Assembly: GCA_018064455.1 (NCBI GenBank)
Contig: JAGHVH010000012.1
Location: forward strand, 1-64,000
Source of the DNA: Candidatus Limimonas egerieequi
GTDB taxonomy: Bacteria; Bacillota; Clostridia; Oscillospirales; Acutalibacteraceae
Reading direction: 5' to 3'
DNA: 64,000 nt
The position numbers and the translations under genes are program-made. This document shows positions 1 through 9,060 of the stretch, one piece after another (the first letter of the stretch is position 1; the number at the start of each line of letters is the position of its first letter). A model generated the notes under the pieces. The model had not been told where the DNA came from, did no database searches, and worked only from the letters and a program-made list of their open reading frames with translations.

Positions 1-51
1 CCACAGGGCTTTTTACTTTGAAGAAATAATTATTGAAAGAAGATTTTAGAA

Positions 52-603
52 TTGGCTAAAACGAACACACGAAAACTAACATCAATGGCAGTAATGATTG
101 CGCTCTCTGTAGTATTAGTTGCAATCGTACACATTCCTATGCCGGCTCCTATTACTTTCCTTGAGTATGATCCAGCAGATGTCCCTATTCTTATTGCAGG
201 TTTCGCTTTTGGACCTCTTGCAGGTATTCTTGTTACAATTATTGCCGCTCTCATCCAAGGCCTTACAGTCAGCGCTGGAAGCGGCATATACGGAATAATA
301 ATGCATATTCTTGCAACTGGTGTATATGTACTTACTGCTTCACTTATTTATAAGCACAAAAAAACTAAGTCTGGCGCAATCCTTGCCATAGCATGTGGCA
401 CTATCGCCATGACAGCAGTTATGTTTGGTGCCAACCTTGTTGTAACACCATATTTTATGATGGGGGCAGTCAACAAAGGAACCGTTGGAGCCGTTCTTGA
501 TTTAATGCCATTTATTCTTCTTTTCAACCTTGGAAAAGCTGCAGTAAATGGAATCCTAACATTCCTTCTTTACAAGCGCATTTCACCAATAGTTAAGAAA
601 TAA
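52..603 (+). CDS. ECF transporter S component, RibU-like
   Basis: Membrane protein of 183 residues with about five or six hydrophobic segments and a basic tail. S components bind a vitamin and dock on a shared energising ABC module (EcfAA'T), which is not in this window. The segment around residues 35-60 (FLEYDPADVPILIAGFAFGP) matches the riboflavin-type RibU signature of an acidic DP/DVP motif followed by AGFxxGP, so riboflavin is the likely substrate; this is inferred from family resemblance. The start is a TTG codon, with a purine-rich AAAGAAG about 12 bases upstream; no ATG fits better. It lies just upstream of the metK riboswitch on the same strand, but the riboswitch and its terminator separate the two transcripts. 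Confidence 0.8.
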   Translation: MAKTNTRKLTSMAVMIALSVVLVAIVHIPMPAPITFLEYDPADVPILIAGFAFGPLAGILVTIIAALIQGLTVSAGSGIYGIIMHILATGVYVLTASLIYKHKKTKSGAILAIACGTIAMTAVMFGANLVVTPYFMMGAVNKGTVGAVLDLMPFILLFNLGKAAVNGILTFLLYKRISPIVKK

Positions 604-658
604 CTATTGACTTTAAGGTGTAATACATATAAAATAACGTACGGTAATTTGAATATTT

Positions 659-797
659 TCTTATCAAGAGAGACGTAAGGGACAGGCCCATTGACGTCCA
701 GCAACCTGGCGAAAGCTAAGGTGCTAAATCCTGCGGTGCAAACCGAAAGATAAGGTTTTTAAAAGCCCTTCGGTTGCGTCCGAGGGGCTTTAAATTT
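659..797 (+). promoter_or_regulatory. SAM-I (S-box) riboswitch with terminator
   Basis: The leader carries the S-box core: P1 strand CTTATC at 660-665 paired with GATAAG at 749-754, the AGAGA/GGGA segment at 669-682, GGCCCATTGACGTCCAGCAACC, and the GGTGCTAAATCCTGC segment. It is followed by an intrinsic terminator hairpin (AAGCCCTTCGG at about 763-773 with CCGAGGGGCTT at about 780-790). High SAM should fold the aptamer and stop transcription before metK, as expected for this class. Confidence 0.95.
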
Positions 798-810
798 TCA
801 GGAGGCAAAC

Positions 811-1989
811 ATGTATTTCTTTACTTCAGAATCCGTAACAAAAGGTCATCCAGATAAAGTATGTGACCAGATAAGCGATGCAATTCTTGACGAGATTTTA
901 GCACAGGACAAGAATGCTCGTGTTGCTTGTGAGACAACAGCAACAACTAATCAGGTAATGATTATGGGCGAGATTACAACATCAGCCGATGTTGATATCG
1001 AAAAAATTGCCCGTGACACAATAAAAGAAATTGGCTACGACAGCGACGAACTTGGTTTCAATGGTGATAACTGCAAGATGATTCTTTCAATCGACAAGCA
1101 ATCACCAGATATCGCTATGGGCGTTGACAAGTCACTTGAAATCAAGGACGGTGACGACGACGCATACAACTTAAACGGCGCCGGCGACCAGGGTATTATG
1201 TTTGGTTTCGCTTGTGACGAGACACCAGAGCTTATGCCACTCCCAATTTCACTTGCTCACCGTCTTGCCAAGAGACTTCAGGAAGTACGCGAAGATGGCA
1301 CACTTTCATACCTTCGCCCAGATGGCAAGACACAGGTTACTGTTCAGTACGACAACGAGGGCAACCCAATGCGTGTTGAGGCAATTGTTGTTTCAACTCA
1401 GCACGACGACCGCGTTTCTCTTGAGCAGATTCGCAAGGACATCATTGCAAAAGTAGTTGAGCGAGTAGTTCCAGTAGAACTCCTCGATGACAAAACAAAG
1501 TACTACATCAACCCAACAGGTCGATTTGTTATCGGCGGACCTGCAGGCGACTCTGGCCTTACAGGACGCAAGATTATCGTAGACACATACGGCGGATATG
1601 CTCGCCATGGTGGCGGTGCGTTCTCTGGCAAGGACCCAACAAAGGTTGACAGAAGCGCAACATACGCTGCACGCTGGGTTGCTAAAAACATCGTCGCAGC
1701 AGGTCTCGCAAAGAAGTGTGAGATTCAGCTTTCATACGCAATCGGTGTTGCACACCCTGTTTCAATAATGGTTGAAACATTTGGCACTGGAACAGTAGAC
1801 AACGCCAAGATAGTTAAGGCTGTTAATAAAGTATTTGACCTAAGACCTGCAGCTATCATCGATACACTTGGACTCAAAGACATCAAGTACAAGAACCTTG
1901 CAGCACTTGGCCACATGGGACGTGAAGACCTTGGCGTATCATTCGAGCAGACAAACAAGGTTGACGAACTCTTGGAGGCAATCAAATGA
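811..1989 (+). CDS. metK: S-adenosylmethionine synthetase
   Basis: Makes SAM from methionine and ATP in the cytoplasm. The 392-residue length is normal for bacterial MetK. Visible signatures are GHPDK at residues 12-16 (ATP/metal binding), GAGDQG at 123-128, and a glycine-rich GGGAFSGKD near residue 268. The ATG has a good AGGAGG about 6 bases upstream, directly after the riboswitch terminator. The stop overlaps the start of the next gene (ATGA), so the two or three downstream ORFs are probably co-transcribed and also SAM-controlled. Confidence 0.98.
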   Translation: MYFFTSESVTKGHPDKVCDQISDAILDEILAQDKNARVACETTATTNQVMIMGEITTSADVDIEKIARDTIKEIGYDSDELGFNGDNCKMILSIDKQSPDIAMGVDKSLEIKDGDDDAYNLNGAGDQGIMFGFACDETPELMPLPISLAHRLAKRLQEVREDGTLSYLRPDGKTQVTVQYDNEGNPMRVEAIVVSTQHDDRVSLEQIRKDIIAKVVERVVPVELLDDKTKYYINPTGRFVIGGPAGDSGLTGRKIIVDTYGGYARHGGGAFSGKDPTKVDRSATYAARWVAKNIVAAGLAKKCEIQLSYAIGVAHPVSIMVETFGTGTVDNAKIVKAVNKVFDLRPAAIIDTLGLKDIKYKNLAALGHMGREDLGVSFEQTNKVDELLEAIK

Positions 1990-2240
1990 GATATACATAC
2001 AGAACTCAAGGCACATGCTCACAGGAGATTAGCTTTGACATAGACGAAAATAAAGTTGTCACAGACATCTCTTTCTATGGCGGTTGCAATGGTAACCTCA
2101 AGGCAATCGCGGTTGCTGTGGATGGCAAGACAGCAGATGAGATATATGACCTCTTCCACGGTATCACATGTGGCTTTAAGCCAACATCTTGCTCTGACCA
2201 ACTTGCAAAAGCTGTAATGGAGGCTGCAAAACATGTTTAA
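1986..2240 (+). CDS. TSCPD domain protein (TIGR03905-like)
   Basis: Small protein of 84 residues resembling the TSCPD domain, a metal-binding-like fold also found at the C-terminus of some ribonucleotide reductases. Conserved-looking cysteines are in GGCNGN (about residue 33), [10 protein letters not shown] (about 61-70). Its biochemical role is not established. It overlaps metK by four bases and the next gene by eight, indicating translational coupling and possible SAM-riboswitch control. Confidence 0.8.
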   Translation: MRYTYRTQGTCSQEISFDIDENKVVTDISFYGGCNGNLKAIAVAVDGKTADEIYDLFHGITCGFKPTSCSDQLAKAVMEAAKHV

Positions 2241-2808
2241 AAGAAGAATAGGTCTTGTGCTTGTTGCATGCCTCTTGTTAATCACGCTTACTGGTTGCAA
2301 CAAAAACACAAAAATCGCAGGCCGTTGGAATGCAACATTCGACATGAAAGTAGCAGACACTGCTGTTACTGGAACCTATATAATGACACTCAACGATGAC
2401 GGCTCATTTGCAATCTCGCAGACAGCAAGTGAAAAATCTCGTAGGACTTTAATCAACTCTTATATCGAAAAATATAAAGCAGTTTTAAACGAAAAATCCG
2501 CCGAGGAGCTCAATACTCTTATGAGTCAGAGCGGCGTTAGCACAGTGGATGATCTCGCAGTAAAACTTCTTATGAAATCCGCAGAGGACAAAAACTATAC
2601 AAGCGTTGATGCCTATGTTTTTGCCATCAACGGCTATGAGTTCAAAACTATCGCCGATGGCACATACAAGTTCAAAGGCAAGAAGCTCTCATTCTTCGAC
2701 AGCCTTGGCGAAAAGATGAATATGAGTGGTTCATATGGTGATGAGGAAATTACAATCAAGCTGAATGATAAGACAGTTGATTTCACACCTGTAGAACTCG
2801 ATAAGTAA
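2233..2808 (+). CDS. Hypothetical lipoprotein
   Basis: Protein of 191 residues with a basic N-terminus, hydrophobic stretch and lipobox LTGC (Cys about residue 22), so it should be lipid-anchored outside the membrane after Lgt and LspA processing. The mature part has a GRWNATFDM-type opening and several short beta-like repeats (GTYIMTLNDDGSF; GTYKFKGKKLSFF) similar in style to lipocalin-like or DUF5640-like proteins; no firm family is assigned. It overlaps the previous gene by eight bases and ends before a strong terminator, closing the metK transcript. Confidence 0.7.
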   Translation: MFKRRIGLVLVACLLLITLTGCNKNTKIAGRWNATFDMKVADTAVTGTYIMTLNDDGSFAISQTASEKSRRTLINSYIEKYKAVLNEKSAEELNTLMSQSGVSTVDDLAVKLLMKSAEDKNYTSVDAYVFAINGYEFKTIADGTYKFKGKKLSFFDSLGEKMNMSGSYGDEEITIKLNDKTVDFTPVELDK

Positions 2809-2811
2809 AAA

Positions 2812-2847
2812 AGAAGCTGGAACGAATTTTTCGTTCCAGCTTTTTGT
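2812..2847. terminator. Bidirectional intrinsic terminator
   Basis: Hairpin AAGCTGGAACG / CGTTCCAGCTT with a T-run on the plus strand and an A-run before it. It serves the converging metK and HAD operons. Confidence 0.9.
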
Positions 2848-3488
2848 TATATAAGATTTAGTATTTCACTTGGGTGCTCAATCATACACTCGGGACTTAG
2901 TGGTGCGAGTTCTGCGCGGGAGCGAAATCCCCAAAGCACAGATATGCAAGGCAGGCCAGAGTTCTTGGCCGTTTGCATATCGACCTCCGAGTCACCGATG
3001 TAGACGGTGCTCGCAGCATCCGCACCAAGGAGGGACATCGCATGATGCACCATGTCTGGTGCAGGCTTGCGAGGCAAGTCGTCGGTGACGCCCAATGCGA
3101 CATCGACGCCAAAGAATGCGTCGTTGAGCTTTTTAACGCCATCGTCAACTTTGTTGGATACGATGGCTTGCTTGACGCCACGCTCGCGTAGCGCATTTAT
3201 AACCTCTAACACGCCGTCATACGGGCGTGTGTTATCAAGGTTATGCTGCGCGTAATGCTCGCAGAAAATGTCATATGCCCTTTTATAATCTGGATTATCG
3301 ATACCATCCGGTATCGCAAGTTCCACAAGTTTCTTGACTCCGTTACCAACGAACGTCCTAATCTGTTCCATCGTGCAAGGTGGATATCCAAGCTGCTCCA
3401 TAGAATAGTTTACGGAATTCATAAGGTCTACAAGTGTGTCAAGAAGTGTACCATCAAGGTCCCAAATAACTGTGTTATACGTTTTCAT
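2847..3488 (-). CDS. HAD family phosphatase (phosphoglycolate phosphatase-like)
   Basis: Protein of 213 residues with the HAD motif I DLDGTLLDT (nucleophile Asp10, acid/base Asp12), motif II in IVSNK near residue 110, a conserved Lys in RKPAPD near 141 and motif III GDSEVD near 166. The helical cap after motif I suits the Gph/PpaX type, so a small phosphomonoester is the likely substrate; the exact one cannot be read. The start overlaps the 3' end of pncB by 14 bases, suggesting one transcript, perhaps with a nucleotide or sugar-phosphate clean-up role. Confidence 0.9.
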   Translation of the reverse strand: MKTYNTVIWDLDGTLLDTLVDLMNSVNYSMEQLGYPPCTMEQIRTFVGNGVKKLVELAIPDGIDNPDYKRAYDIFCEHYAQHNLDNTRPYDGVLEVINALRERGVKQAIVSNKVDDGVKKLNDAFFGVDVALGVTDDLPRKPAPDMVHHAMSLLGADAASTVYIGDSEVDMQTAKNSGLPCISVLWGFRSRAELAPLSPECMIEHPSEILNLI

Positions 3489-4947
3489 TTACTTTGGAGC
3501 TAAACTCCTTTAACAATTTGTACTTCTCATCGAAGAGGTCACGTGAATAGTCAACCCAATACTTGTGAGGGTGCTCAAAACGAAGGCACTCATCCCAAAG
3601 TGTTGCTATCTGCTCTTCACAGTACTTCTTGCACTCCTCTGCTGTCTTGATTTCAACAATCTGTTTACCGTGATCAAAGATCTTGACAAGAAGTGGCTTT
3701 GCAACAAAGTTCTCGATAACCTTTTGCTTCCATGTGTAGTTAGGATCAAAGAGAAGATATGGCTTCGACTCGTCAATCTTTTCACCAACAAGTGTCAAAA
3801 CATCGGCCTCAGCCTTGCCTGTCTCCTTGTCATAGAAACGATATACTTCCTTGTTGCAAGGTGTTGTAATCTTGGCAACGTTCTCAGAGATTTTAATCTT
3901 TGGAATGATGTTGCCATTCTCGTCCTCTATTGCAACGAGCTTGTAAACACCGTCAAGTACTGGATGTGATGATGAGGTAATAAGACGCTCACCAACGCCA
4001 AATGAATCAATCTTGGCACCCTGAAGAAGCATATCACGAATGATGTTCTCATCAAGTGAGTTGGATGCACAGATAGTACAATCTGGGAATCCAGCATCAT
4101 CGAGCATCTTTCTTGCCTTCTTTGAAAGGTAAGTGATATCACCACTGTCTATACGGATACCCTTTGGACGCTTGCCCTGTGGTACAAGTACTTCGTTAAA
4201 TACTTTGATTGCATTTGGTACACCAGACTTGAGTACGTTGTATGTATCAACAAGCAATGTGCAAGAGTCAGGATACTCCTTTGCATATGCCTTGAATGCC
4301 TCGTACTCGCTGTCAAAGAGCTGTACCCAGCTGTGAGCCATTGTGCCAAGCGCTGGAATGCCAAAGTCACGGCCATCAAGTGTGCAAGCTGTGCCTACGC
4401 ATCCACCGATGTACGCTGCGCGTGCGCCGAGGATTGCAGCCTGTGCAGACTGTGCACGACGTGAGCCGAATTCCATTACAGCGCGTCCATCAGCTGCGCG
4501 TACAACACGATTAGCCTTGGTTGCGATAAGGCTCTGGTGGTTGATTATAAGGAGAATCATTGTCTCCAAGAACTGTGCCTGAATCATTGGACCACGCACT
4601 TTGATAATAGGCTCGCCTGGGAATACAGGTGTGCCCTCTGGAATAGCCCAAACATCACATACGAAATCAAAGTTCCTAAGGTAATCAAGGAACTCCTCAC
4701 AGAAACCACGCGTGCGAAGATATTCAATATCCTCGTCAGTGAATTTAAGATTATTGAGGTAGTTAATTACCTGCTCAACGCCACACATGATAACATAGCC
4801 GCCGCAGTCAGGAATGGTTCTATAGAACATATCGAAGTAACCGATTGTGTCCTTAAAGCCATTCTTGAAATAGCCATTTGCCATGGTGAGCTCATAGAAG
4901 TCCGTAAGTAAAGTTAGGTTCATTTCACTATCATAGATTTTTTTCAT
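3475..4947 (-). CDS. pncB: Nicotinate phosphoribosyltransferase
   Basis: Salvages nicotinate to nicotinate mononucleotide using PRPP, feeding NAD synthesis. At 490 residues it is of the long Gram-positive type. Recognisable segments are TDFYELTMANGYF at residues 14-26, EFGSRRAQSAQAA near 158 (with the catalytic region), GTMAHSWVQ near 206, RIDSGD near 266 and the GVGERLITSSSHP loop near 317. The promoter and start are clear, and a HAD phosphatase follows in the same operon. Confidence 0.97.
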   Translation of the reverse strand: MKKIYDSEMNLTLLTDFYELTMANGYFKNGFKDTIGYFDMFYRTIPDCGGYVIMCGVEQVINYLNNLKFTDEDIEYLRTRGFCEEFLDYLRNFDFVCDVWAIPEGTPVFPGEPIIKVRGPMIQAQFLETMILLIINHQSLIATKANRVVRAADGRAVMEFGSRRAQSAQAAILGARAAYIGGCVGTACTLDGRDFGIPALGTMAHSWVQLFDSEYEAFKAYAKEYPDSCTLLVDTYNVLKSGVPNAIKVFNEVLVPQGKRPKGIRIDSGDITYLSKKARKMLDDAGFPDCTICASNSLDENIIRDMLLQGAKIDSFGVGERLITSSSHPVLDGVYKLVAIEDENGNIIPKIKISENVAKITTPCNKEVYRFYDKETGKAEADVLTLVGEKIDESKPYLLFDPNYTWKQKVIENFVAKPLLVKIFDHGKQIVEIKTAEECKKYCEEQIATLWDECLRFEHPHKYWVDYSRDLFDEKYKLLKEFSSKVNENV

Positions 4948-4979
4948 AGTTATCCCTCAACTTTAAAAATAGTGTACGT

Positions 4980-5008
4980 ATTATATCACTATACAATTAT
5001 ATATTCAA
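4980..5008 (-). promoter_or_regulatory. Sigma-A promoter of pncB
   Basis: On the minus strand TTGAAT (plus 5003-5008) and TATAAT (plus 4980-4985) are separated by 17 bases and lie about 35 bases before the pncB start. Confidence 0.75.
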
Positions 5009-5014
5009 GAAACG

Positions 5015-5043
5015 TTGATTTATTTTCCAATTTGGAATATAAT
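5015..5043 (+). promoter_or_regulatory. Promoter and palindromic operator of the XRE gene
   Basis: TTGATT (5015-5020) and TATAAT (5038-5043) have a 17-base spacer. The perfect palindrome TTCCAATTTGGAA (5025-5037) fills the spacer and a half site ATTGGAAAAT follows near 5055. This is the usual place for autorepression by a small HTH protein and could also affect the divergent pncB promoter. Confidence 0.65.
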
Positions 5044-5079
5044 CTTTTTGTCATATTGGAAAATTAGTGGGTGATAAAA

Positions 5080-5322
5080 ATGAGAATCCGAGAACAAATC
5101 CGCGGAACTAAAAACATCAGTGGAGCACTAATAGAAGCTAAACGCAAGGAGCGTGGGATCAAACAAGTTGATATGATAGAATCTCTTGCACTCCAAGGTG
5201 TCGAGATGACAAGTTCTGGCCTATCCAAAATTGAGGGCCAGCACCGTGGCATCAACGACTATGAGCTCCTCGCTATCGCAAACACACTTGATGTATCAGT
5301 AGACGAATTGTTAGGTAGATAA
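5080..5322 (+). CDS. Small XRE-family DNA-binding protein
   Basis: Helix-turn-helix regulator of about 80 residues. The HTH lies around residues 15-70 (KRKERGIKQVDMIESL ... SSGLSKIEGQHRGI), and the tail SVDELLGR is typical of single-domain Cro/CI-type proteins. An in-frame GTG at 5071 could be the start, but the ATG at 5080 is preceded at a better distance by GGGTGA. It is followed after one base by the chromate-type transporter pair, so it may regulate that operon and itself. Confidence 0.8.
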   Translation: MRIREQIRGTKNISGALIEAKRKERGIKQVDMIESLALQGVEMTSSGLSKIEGQHRGINDYELLAIANTLDVSVDELLGR

Positions 5323-5323
5323 A

Positions 5324-5881
5324 ATGAAAAAACTCTTTCAGCTCTATTGGGCATTCTTCAAAATAGGTCTTTTCACCATAGGTGGTGGATATGCTATGCT
5401 CCCACTGATGGAGCGCGAGGCGGTTGACAACCACAAGTGGGTTACCCGTGAGGAGATGCTCGATATATACACACTCAGCCAGTGTACACCTGGCGTTATT
5501 GCCGTTAACACGGCAACCTTTATCGGAAAACAGGAAAAAGGCGTGCTCGGCGCCATCGCCGGCACACTTGGAGTTATCACTCCAAGCCTTGTAATCATCT
5601 CGATTATAGCGGCCTTTTTCACATCATTTTCCGACAACCCTTATGTGATCCATGCCTTTGCTGGCATCCGCTGTGCGGTTGCAGCGCTTATGGTTCACTT
5701 TGTAATAGGGATGATTAAGAAAAAATCAATAAACAACCCTATCCAAATTGGAATACTCCTTGCATCCTTTATAACAGTTGCATTTTTAAAGGTTTCCCCT
5801 ATCATCGTAATTGTTGTAGCAGGCGTGCTTGGATTCCTCCTCTTTGATGCTAGAGCAAAGGAGGAAAAGGCCAATGAGTAA
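5324..5881 (+). CDS. Chromate transporter-type protein, first half
   Basis: Membrane protein of 185 residues from the CHR family (half-size form). The signature FFKIGLFTIGGGYAMLPL at residues 11-28 and the QCTPGVIAVNTATFIG segment near 53-68 match the family. In half-size systems two such genes make a heterodimer, which is what is seen here. The substrate may be chromate or another oxyanion; in anaerobes the physiological substrate is unknown. It overlaps the next gene by eight bases. Confidence 0.9.
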   Translation: MKKLFQLYWAFFKIGLFTIGGGYAMLPLMEREAVDNHKWVTREEMLDIYTLSQCTPGVIAVNTATFIGKQEKGVLGAIAGTLGVITPSLVIISIIAAFFTSFSDNPYVIHAFAGIRCAVAALMVHFVIGMIKKKSINNPIQIGILLASFITVAFLKVSPIIVIVVAGVLGFLLFDARAKEEKANE

Positions 5882-6422
5882 ACTCCTTTTAATGTGCTTT
5901 GAGTTTTTCAAAGCGGGTCTCTTTGCTGTTGGTGGCGGACTTGCCACCATACCATTCCTCTCTCGCATCGCAGAAAATCATCCTGATTGGTACACAATTG
6001 AGGACCTTGCCAATATGATAGCTGTTGCGGAATCAACACCAGGTCCTATTGGTGTCAATGTTGCAACCTATGCTGGATTCTCATCAAATGGACTTGTTGG
6101 CGCTATTATCGCAACAATCTTTTTTGTACTACCATCCTTCCTCTGCGTCTTGATTATCCATGGCTTTTGGAAGAAGTACAAGGAAAACGACAAGGTTCAG
6201 CGTGTGTTCTCTGCCCTTCGTCCAGCGGGCCTTGGGCTCATATCATCCGCTTGCTTTACAGTTATTGTAAATGCGGTATATGGCACTGGATCATTCAGTT
6301 TAATCTGTCTCGCACTCTTCCTTTTATTCTTGGGTGCACTCCAGATTCCAAAGCTCAAAAACGTACATCCAATAGTATTTATTTTAATTGCTGCCGTACT
6401 CGGCATTGTATTTAAGCTATGA
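5874..6422 (+). CDS. Chromate transporter-type protein, second half
   Basis: Second half-size CHR protein, 182 residues from the ATG at 5874, which has AAAGGAGG about 9 bases upstream; the longer reading frame upstream lies inside the partner gene. It repeats the family signature (FFKAGLFAVGGGLATIPFL near residue 9 and STPGPIGVNVATYAG near 52). Together with the preceding gene it should form the membrane transporter. It overlaps hflX by four bases. Confidence 0.9.
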   Translation: MSKLLLMCFEFFKAGLFAVGGGLATIPFLSRIAENHPDWYTIEDLANMIAVAESTPGPIGVNVATYAGFSSNGLVGAIIATIFFVLPSFLCVLIIHGFWKKYKENDKVQRVFSALRPAGLGLISSACFTVIVNAVYGTGSFSLICLALFLLFLGALQIPKLKNVHPIVFILIAAVLGIVFKL

Positions 6423-7669
6423 TAGATTTAGAAGAAAAAGTAAGGCCTGAGCGAGCAATACTCTGCTCGGTTGACACTGGCGATTTTGACGCCGAGGTGT
6501 CAATCGATGAGCTTGAGGAGCTCGCCAACACGGCCGGTGCAGAAGTGTTGGCTAAGATTATCCAACCACGCCCTGCACCAGATGCTGCGCTCTTCCTTGG
6601 TACAGGAAAACTCGATGAGATTAAAGAATCATATCTCTTTGACGATATTGATGTCATAATCTTTGATGATGAGCTCTCCCCTTCCCAACAGCGCAACATA
6701 GAAAAATACACAAACAAAAAAGTAATAGACAGGACAACACTCATACTCGATATCTTTGCCCAGCGTGCCCGCTCCAAGGAAGGCAAACTGCAAGTTGAAC
6801 TTGCTCAGCTCCAGTACATGCTTCCACGCCTTGGCGGCCAAGGCACAGCCCTCTCAAGGCTCGGCGGTGGTATCGGTACACGTGGTCCTGGTGAGAGCAA
6901 ACTCGAATCCGACAGACGTCACATCAGACGCCGTATTGATGCAATTAAAGGCGAGCTGAAAGAAGTCGAAAAGCGTCGTAATCAAATGCGCTCAAGGCGT
7001 AAGAAGGACGGTGTCCAGACTGTTGTAATTGTCGGATATACCAATGCTGGCAAATCAACTTTGATGAACCGTTTAACAGAGGCCGGTGTACTTGCGGAGA
7101 ACAAACTCTTTGCAACGCTTGACCCAACTGCTCGCGCTCTGACTTTGCCATCCGGTCGTGAGGTAATGCTCATCGACACAGTAGGACTTGTAAGGAGACT
7201 TCCTCACAACCTTGTTGAGGCGTTCAAGTCAACGCTTGAGGAAGCGGCGTCAGCCGATGTAATCCTCAACGTCTGTGACGCACACGATCCGTGCTCTATC
7301 GAGCACCTTCGCGTCACAAACGAACTCCTCTCAGAACTCGGCGCCGCCGGCAAGCCACTTGTAAACGTCATGAACAAGTGCGATATGATCTATGACCTAA
7401 GTGGCGTACCTACAATTGGCAACACGGTATACATTAGCGCCCTTCGTGGCAACGGTATGGACAAGCTTCTTGAGGCAATCGAAGAGGCTTTGCCAAAGGA
7501 CCGTGAGCGCCACACTTACCTCTTCCCATACAGCGACTTAAAGCCTGCGGCCTTAGTACACGAGGACGGCAACGTCTTCTCTGAAGAGTATATCGACGAT
7601 GGTCTCAAGATAGATGCCCTTTGCAGCATCATCGTCGTAAACAAACTAAAAAAATATATAGTGGAGTAA
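6419..7669 (+). CDS. hflX: Ribosome-associated GTPase HflX
   Basis: GTPase of 416 residues that binds the 50S subunit and splits stalled or hibernating ribosomes in known homologues. The N-terminal HflX domain carries the FDDELSPSQQRNIE segment near 79-92, followed by the glycine-rich linker GTRGPGESKLESDRR near 149. The G domain has the P-loop GYTNAGKST near 205, DTVGLVRRLP near 253 and NKCD near 319. It starts on an ATGA overlap with the transporter gene and is followed three bases later by the phosphoesterase. Confidence 0.97.
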   Translation: MIDLEEKVRPERAILCSVDTGDFDAEVSIDELEELANTAGAEVLAKIIQPRPAPDAALFLGTGKLDEIKESYLFDDIDVIIFDDELSPSQQRNIEKYTNKKVIDRTTLILDIFAQRARSKEGKLQVELAQLQYMLPRLGGQGTALSRLGGGIGTRGPGESKLESDRRHIRRRIDAIKGELKEVEKRRNQMRSRRKKDGVQTVVIVGYTNAGKSTLMNRLTEAGVLAENKLFATLDPTARALTLPSGREVMLIDTVGLVRRLPHNLVEAFKSTLEEAASADVILNVCDAHDPCSIEHLRVTNELLSELGAAGKPLVNVMNKCDMIYDLSGVPTIGNTVYISALRGNGMDKLLEAIEEALPKDRERHTYLFPYSDLKPAALVHEDGNVFSEEYIDDGLKIDALCSIIVVNKLKKYIVE

Positions 7670-7672
7670 GAT

Positions 7673-8371
7673 ATGGTAATAACTGAATACACTATCAAGA
7701 CCAACAAAATCAAGAGAAACTACACATTTGCAATGCTCTCTGACTTGCACGACAGGCATAAGGCAGCACAGGATGCGTTGCTCTATACACAATTGACACA
7801 GCCGGATGCCATCCTTATTGTCGGCGACCTTGTCGACCGTCATCGCAAGACACATGTTGAGGCATTGCCATTCCTGCGTGACTGTGTGGCTATCGCCCCA
7901 ACATTCTTCGCATTTGGCAATCACGAGATTAAGTATCCTGTATACAATGAACTCGACATAGCGTCCACTGGTGCCCATATGCTCAGCAACTCTTGGGATA
8001 TCTTTGATGATGACATATATATCGGTGGTCAAAAGCCAACAGCTGATACCGATTGGCTCCGTGACTTTGAGGACAGTGATGGTTTTACCATCCTCCTTGA
8101 CCATCACCCAGAGCACTACAAGCAGTACCTCAAGGATAAGCATCCAGAGATAGACCTTATCCTTTCAGGTCATGCCCATGGTGGACAGATTCGCATAAAA
8201 AATCAGGGCATATTCTGCCCTGATCAATGGCTCTTCCCAAAATACACCAAGGGCATTTACGATGACCGCCTTCTTGTTGGAACAGGTCTTTCCAACACAG
8301 GCTACATCGTCCCTCGTTGGGGCAATCCTACAGAAGTAGTTAAAATAAATTTAGTAAAAGGAGAAGACTAA
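7673..8371 (+). CDS. Metallophosphoesterase (YkuE-like)
   Basis: Calcineurin-type phosphoesterase of 232 residues. Metal ligands are visible as SDLHDRH near residue 23, GDLVDRH near 56, GNHE near 82 and SGHAHGGQIR near 163. It lacks a clear signal peptide, so a cytoplasmic role on a phosphodiester or phospholipid substrate is possible; the substrate is unknown. It overlaps the next start by one base and belongs to the hflX transcript. Confidence 0.9.
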   Translation: MVITEYTIKTNKIKRNYTFAMLSDLHDRHKAAQDALLYTQLTQPDAILIVGDLVDRHRKTHVEALPFLRDCVAIAPTFFAFGNHEIKYPVYNELDIASTGAHMLSNSWDIFDDDIYIGGQKPTADTDWLRDFEDSDGFTILLDHHPEHYKQYLKDKHPEIDLILSGHAHGGQIRIKNQGIFCPDQWLFPKYTKGIYDDRLLVGTGLSNTGYIVPRWGNPTEVVKINLVKGED

Positions 8372-8997
8372 TGAACGATATTAAAAGACGCGACCAGGGC
8401 CTTCCTTATTACTCACAGTCAATAAGACCAGCCCTTCAATTTTTCTGGTGCAAATTTTGGATTAAGCAAATAAACAAATCCATTCCTTTCAACATGCCAA
8501 AGATTTCACTGATACTCAAAATCATCGGTGTTAAAACTGGTAAAGGTTGCATCATTGAAACTCCATTCAGATGTGCCATCGGTAAAAACACAACTATCGG
8601 AGACAGACTCTATAGCAATGTAAACCTTCTCCTTGAAGATGAAGGTGCCATTACAATCGGTGATGACGTTTTCATTGGACCTAACGTATGCATCTGCACA
8701 GCAGGTCACCCTGTTCACTACAAGGCACGTAACACTCGCTTCGAGTACGGCATCCCTGTTACCATCGGTAACAACGTATGGATCGGCGCGAACGTTCTCG
8801 TCCTTCCTGGCGTCACAATCGGTGACAACACCGTCATCGGCGGCGGTTCCGTTGTCACAAAGGACATCCCGGCAAATGTCGTTGCCGTTGGCAACCCTTG
8901 CCACGTCCTTCGCGAAATCACCGATGACGACAAGCAGTACTACTTCAAAAACCGCAAGTTCGACAAAGAATTCCTTGAAAAATTCCCAGACCTATAA
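8371..8997 (+). CDS. Hexapeptide-repeat acetyltransferase (MAT/GAT type)
   Basis: Protein of 208 residues with left-handed beta-helix hexapeptide repeats from about residue 60 (IGKNTTIGDRLYSNVN, ITIGDDVFIGPNV) to about 175 (VTIGDNTVIGGGSVVTKDIP). The catalytic-type histidine is in AGHPVHYKAR near residue 111. Members transfer acetyl from acetyl-CoA to sugars such as maltose or galactosides. The N-terminal 50 residues are not typical of Maa, so the acceptor is uncertain. It closes the hflX-group transcript. Confidence 0.85.
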   Translation: MNDIKRRDQGLPYYSQSIRPALQFFWCKFWIKQINKSIPFNMPKISLILKIIGVKTGKGCIIETPFRCAIGKNTTIGDRLYSNVNLLLEDEGAITIGDDVFIGPNVCICTAGHPVHYKARNTRFEYGIPVTIGNNVWIGANVLVLPGVTIGDNTVIGGGSVVTKDIPANVVAVGNPCHVLREITDDDKQYYFKNRKFDKEFLEKFPDL

Positions 8998-9002
8998 ACA
9001 TA

Positions 9003-9041
9003 AAAGGATTACTTGACGTACGTCAAGTAATCCTTTATAAT
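9003..9041 (+). promoter_or_regulatory. Perfect 34-base palindrome with embedded promoter
   Basis: AAAGGATTACTTGACG (9003-9018), TA-centred, is followed by its exact complement to 9036. It can end the upstream transcript as a hairpin, but it also contains TTGACG (9013-9018) with TATAAT (9036-9041) at 17-base spacing, placed about 20 bases before the next gene. An operator for the downstream HTH protein is likely. Confidence 0.7.
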
Positions 9042-9060
9042 TTCCCCAGAGGTGATCTAG

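Noticed and set aside
9003-9036. Palindrome as only a terminator
   Set aside because: It lacks a long T-run and holds a consensus -35/-10 pair, so a promoter-operator role is more likely, though both are possible.
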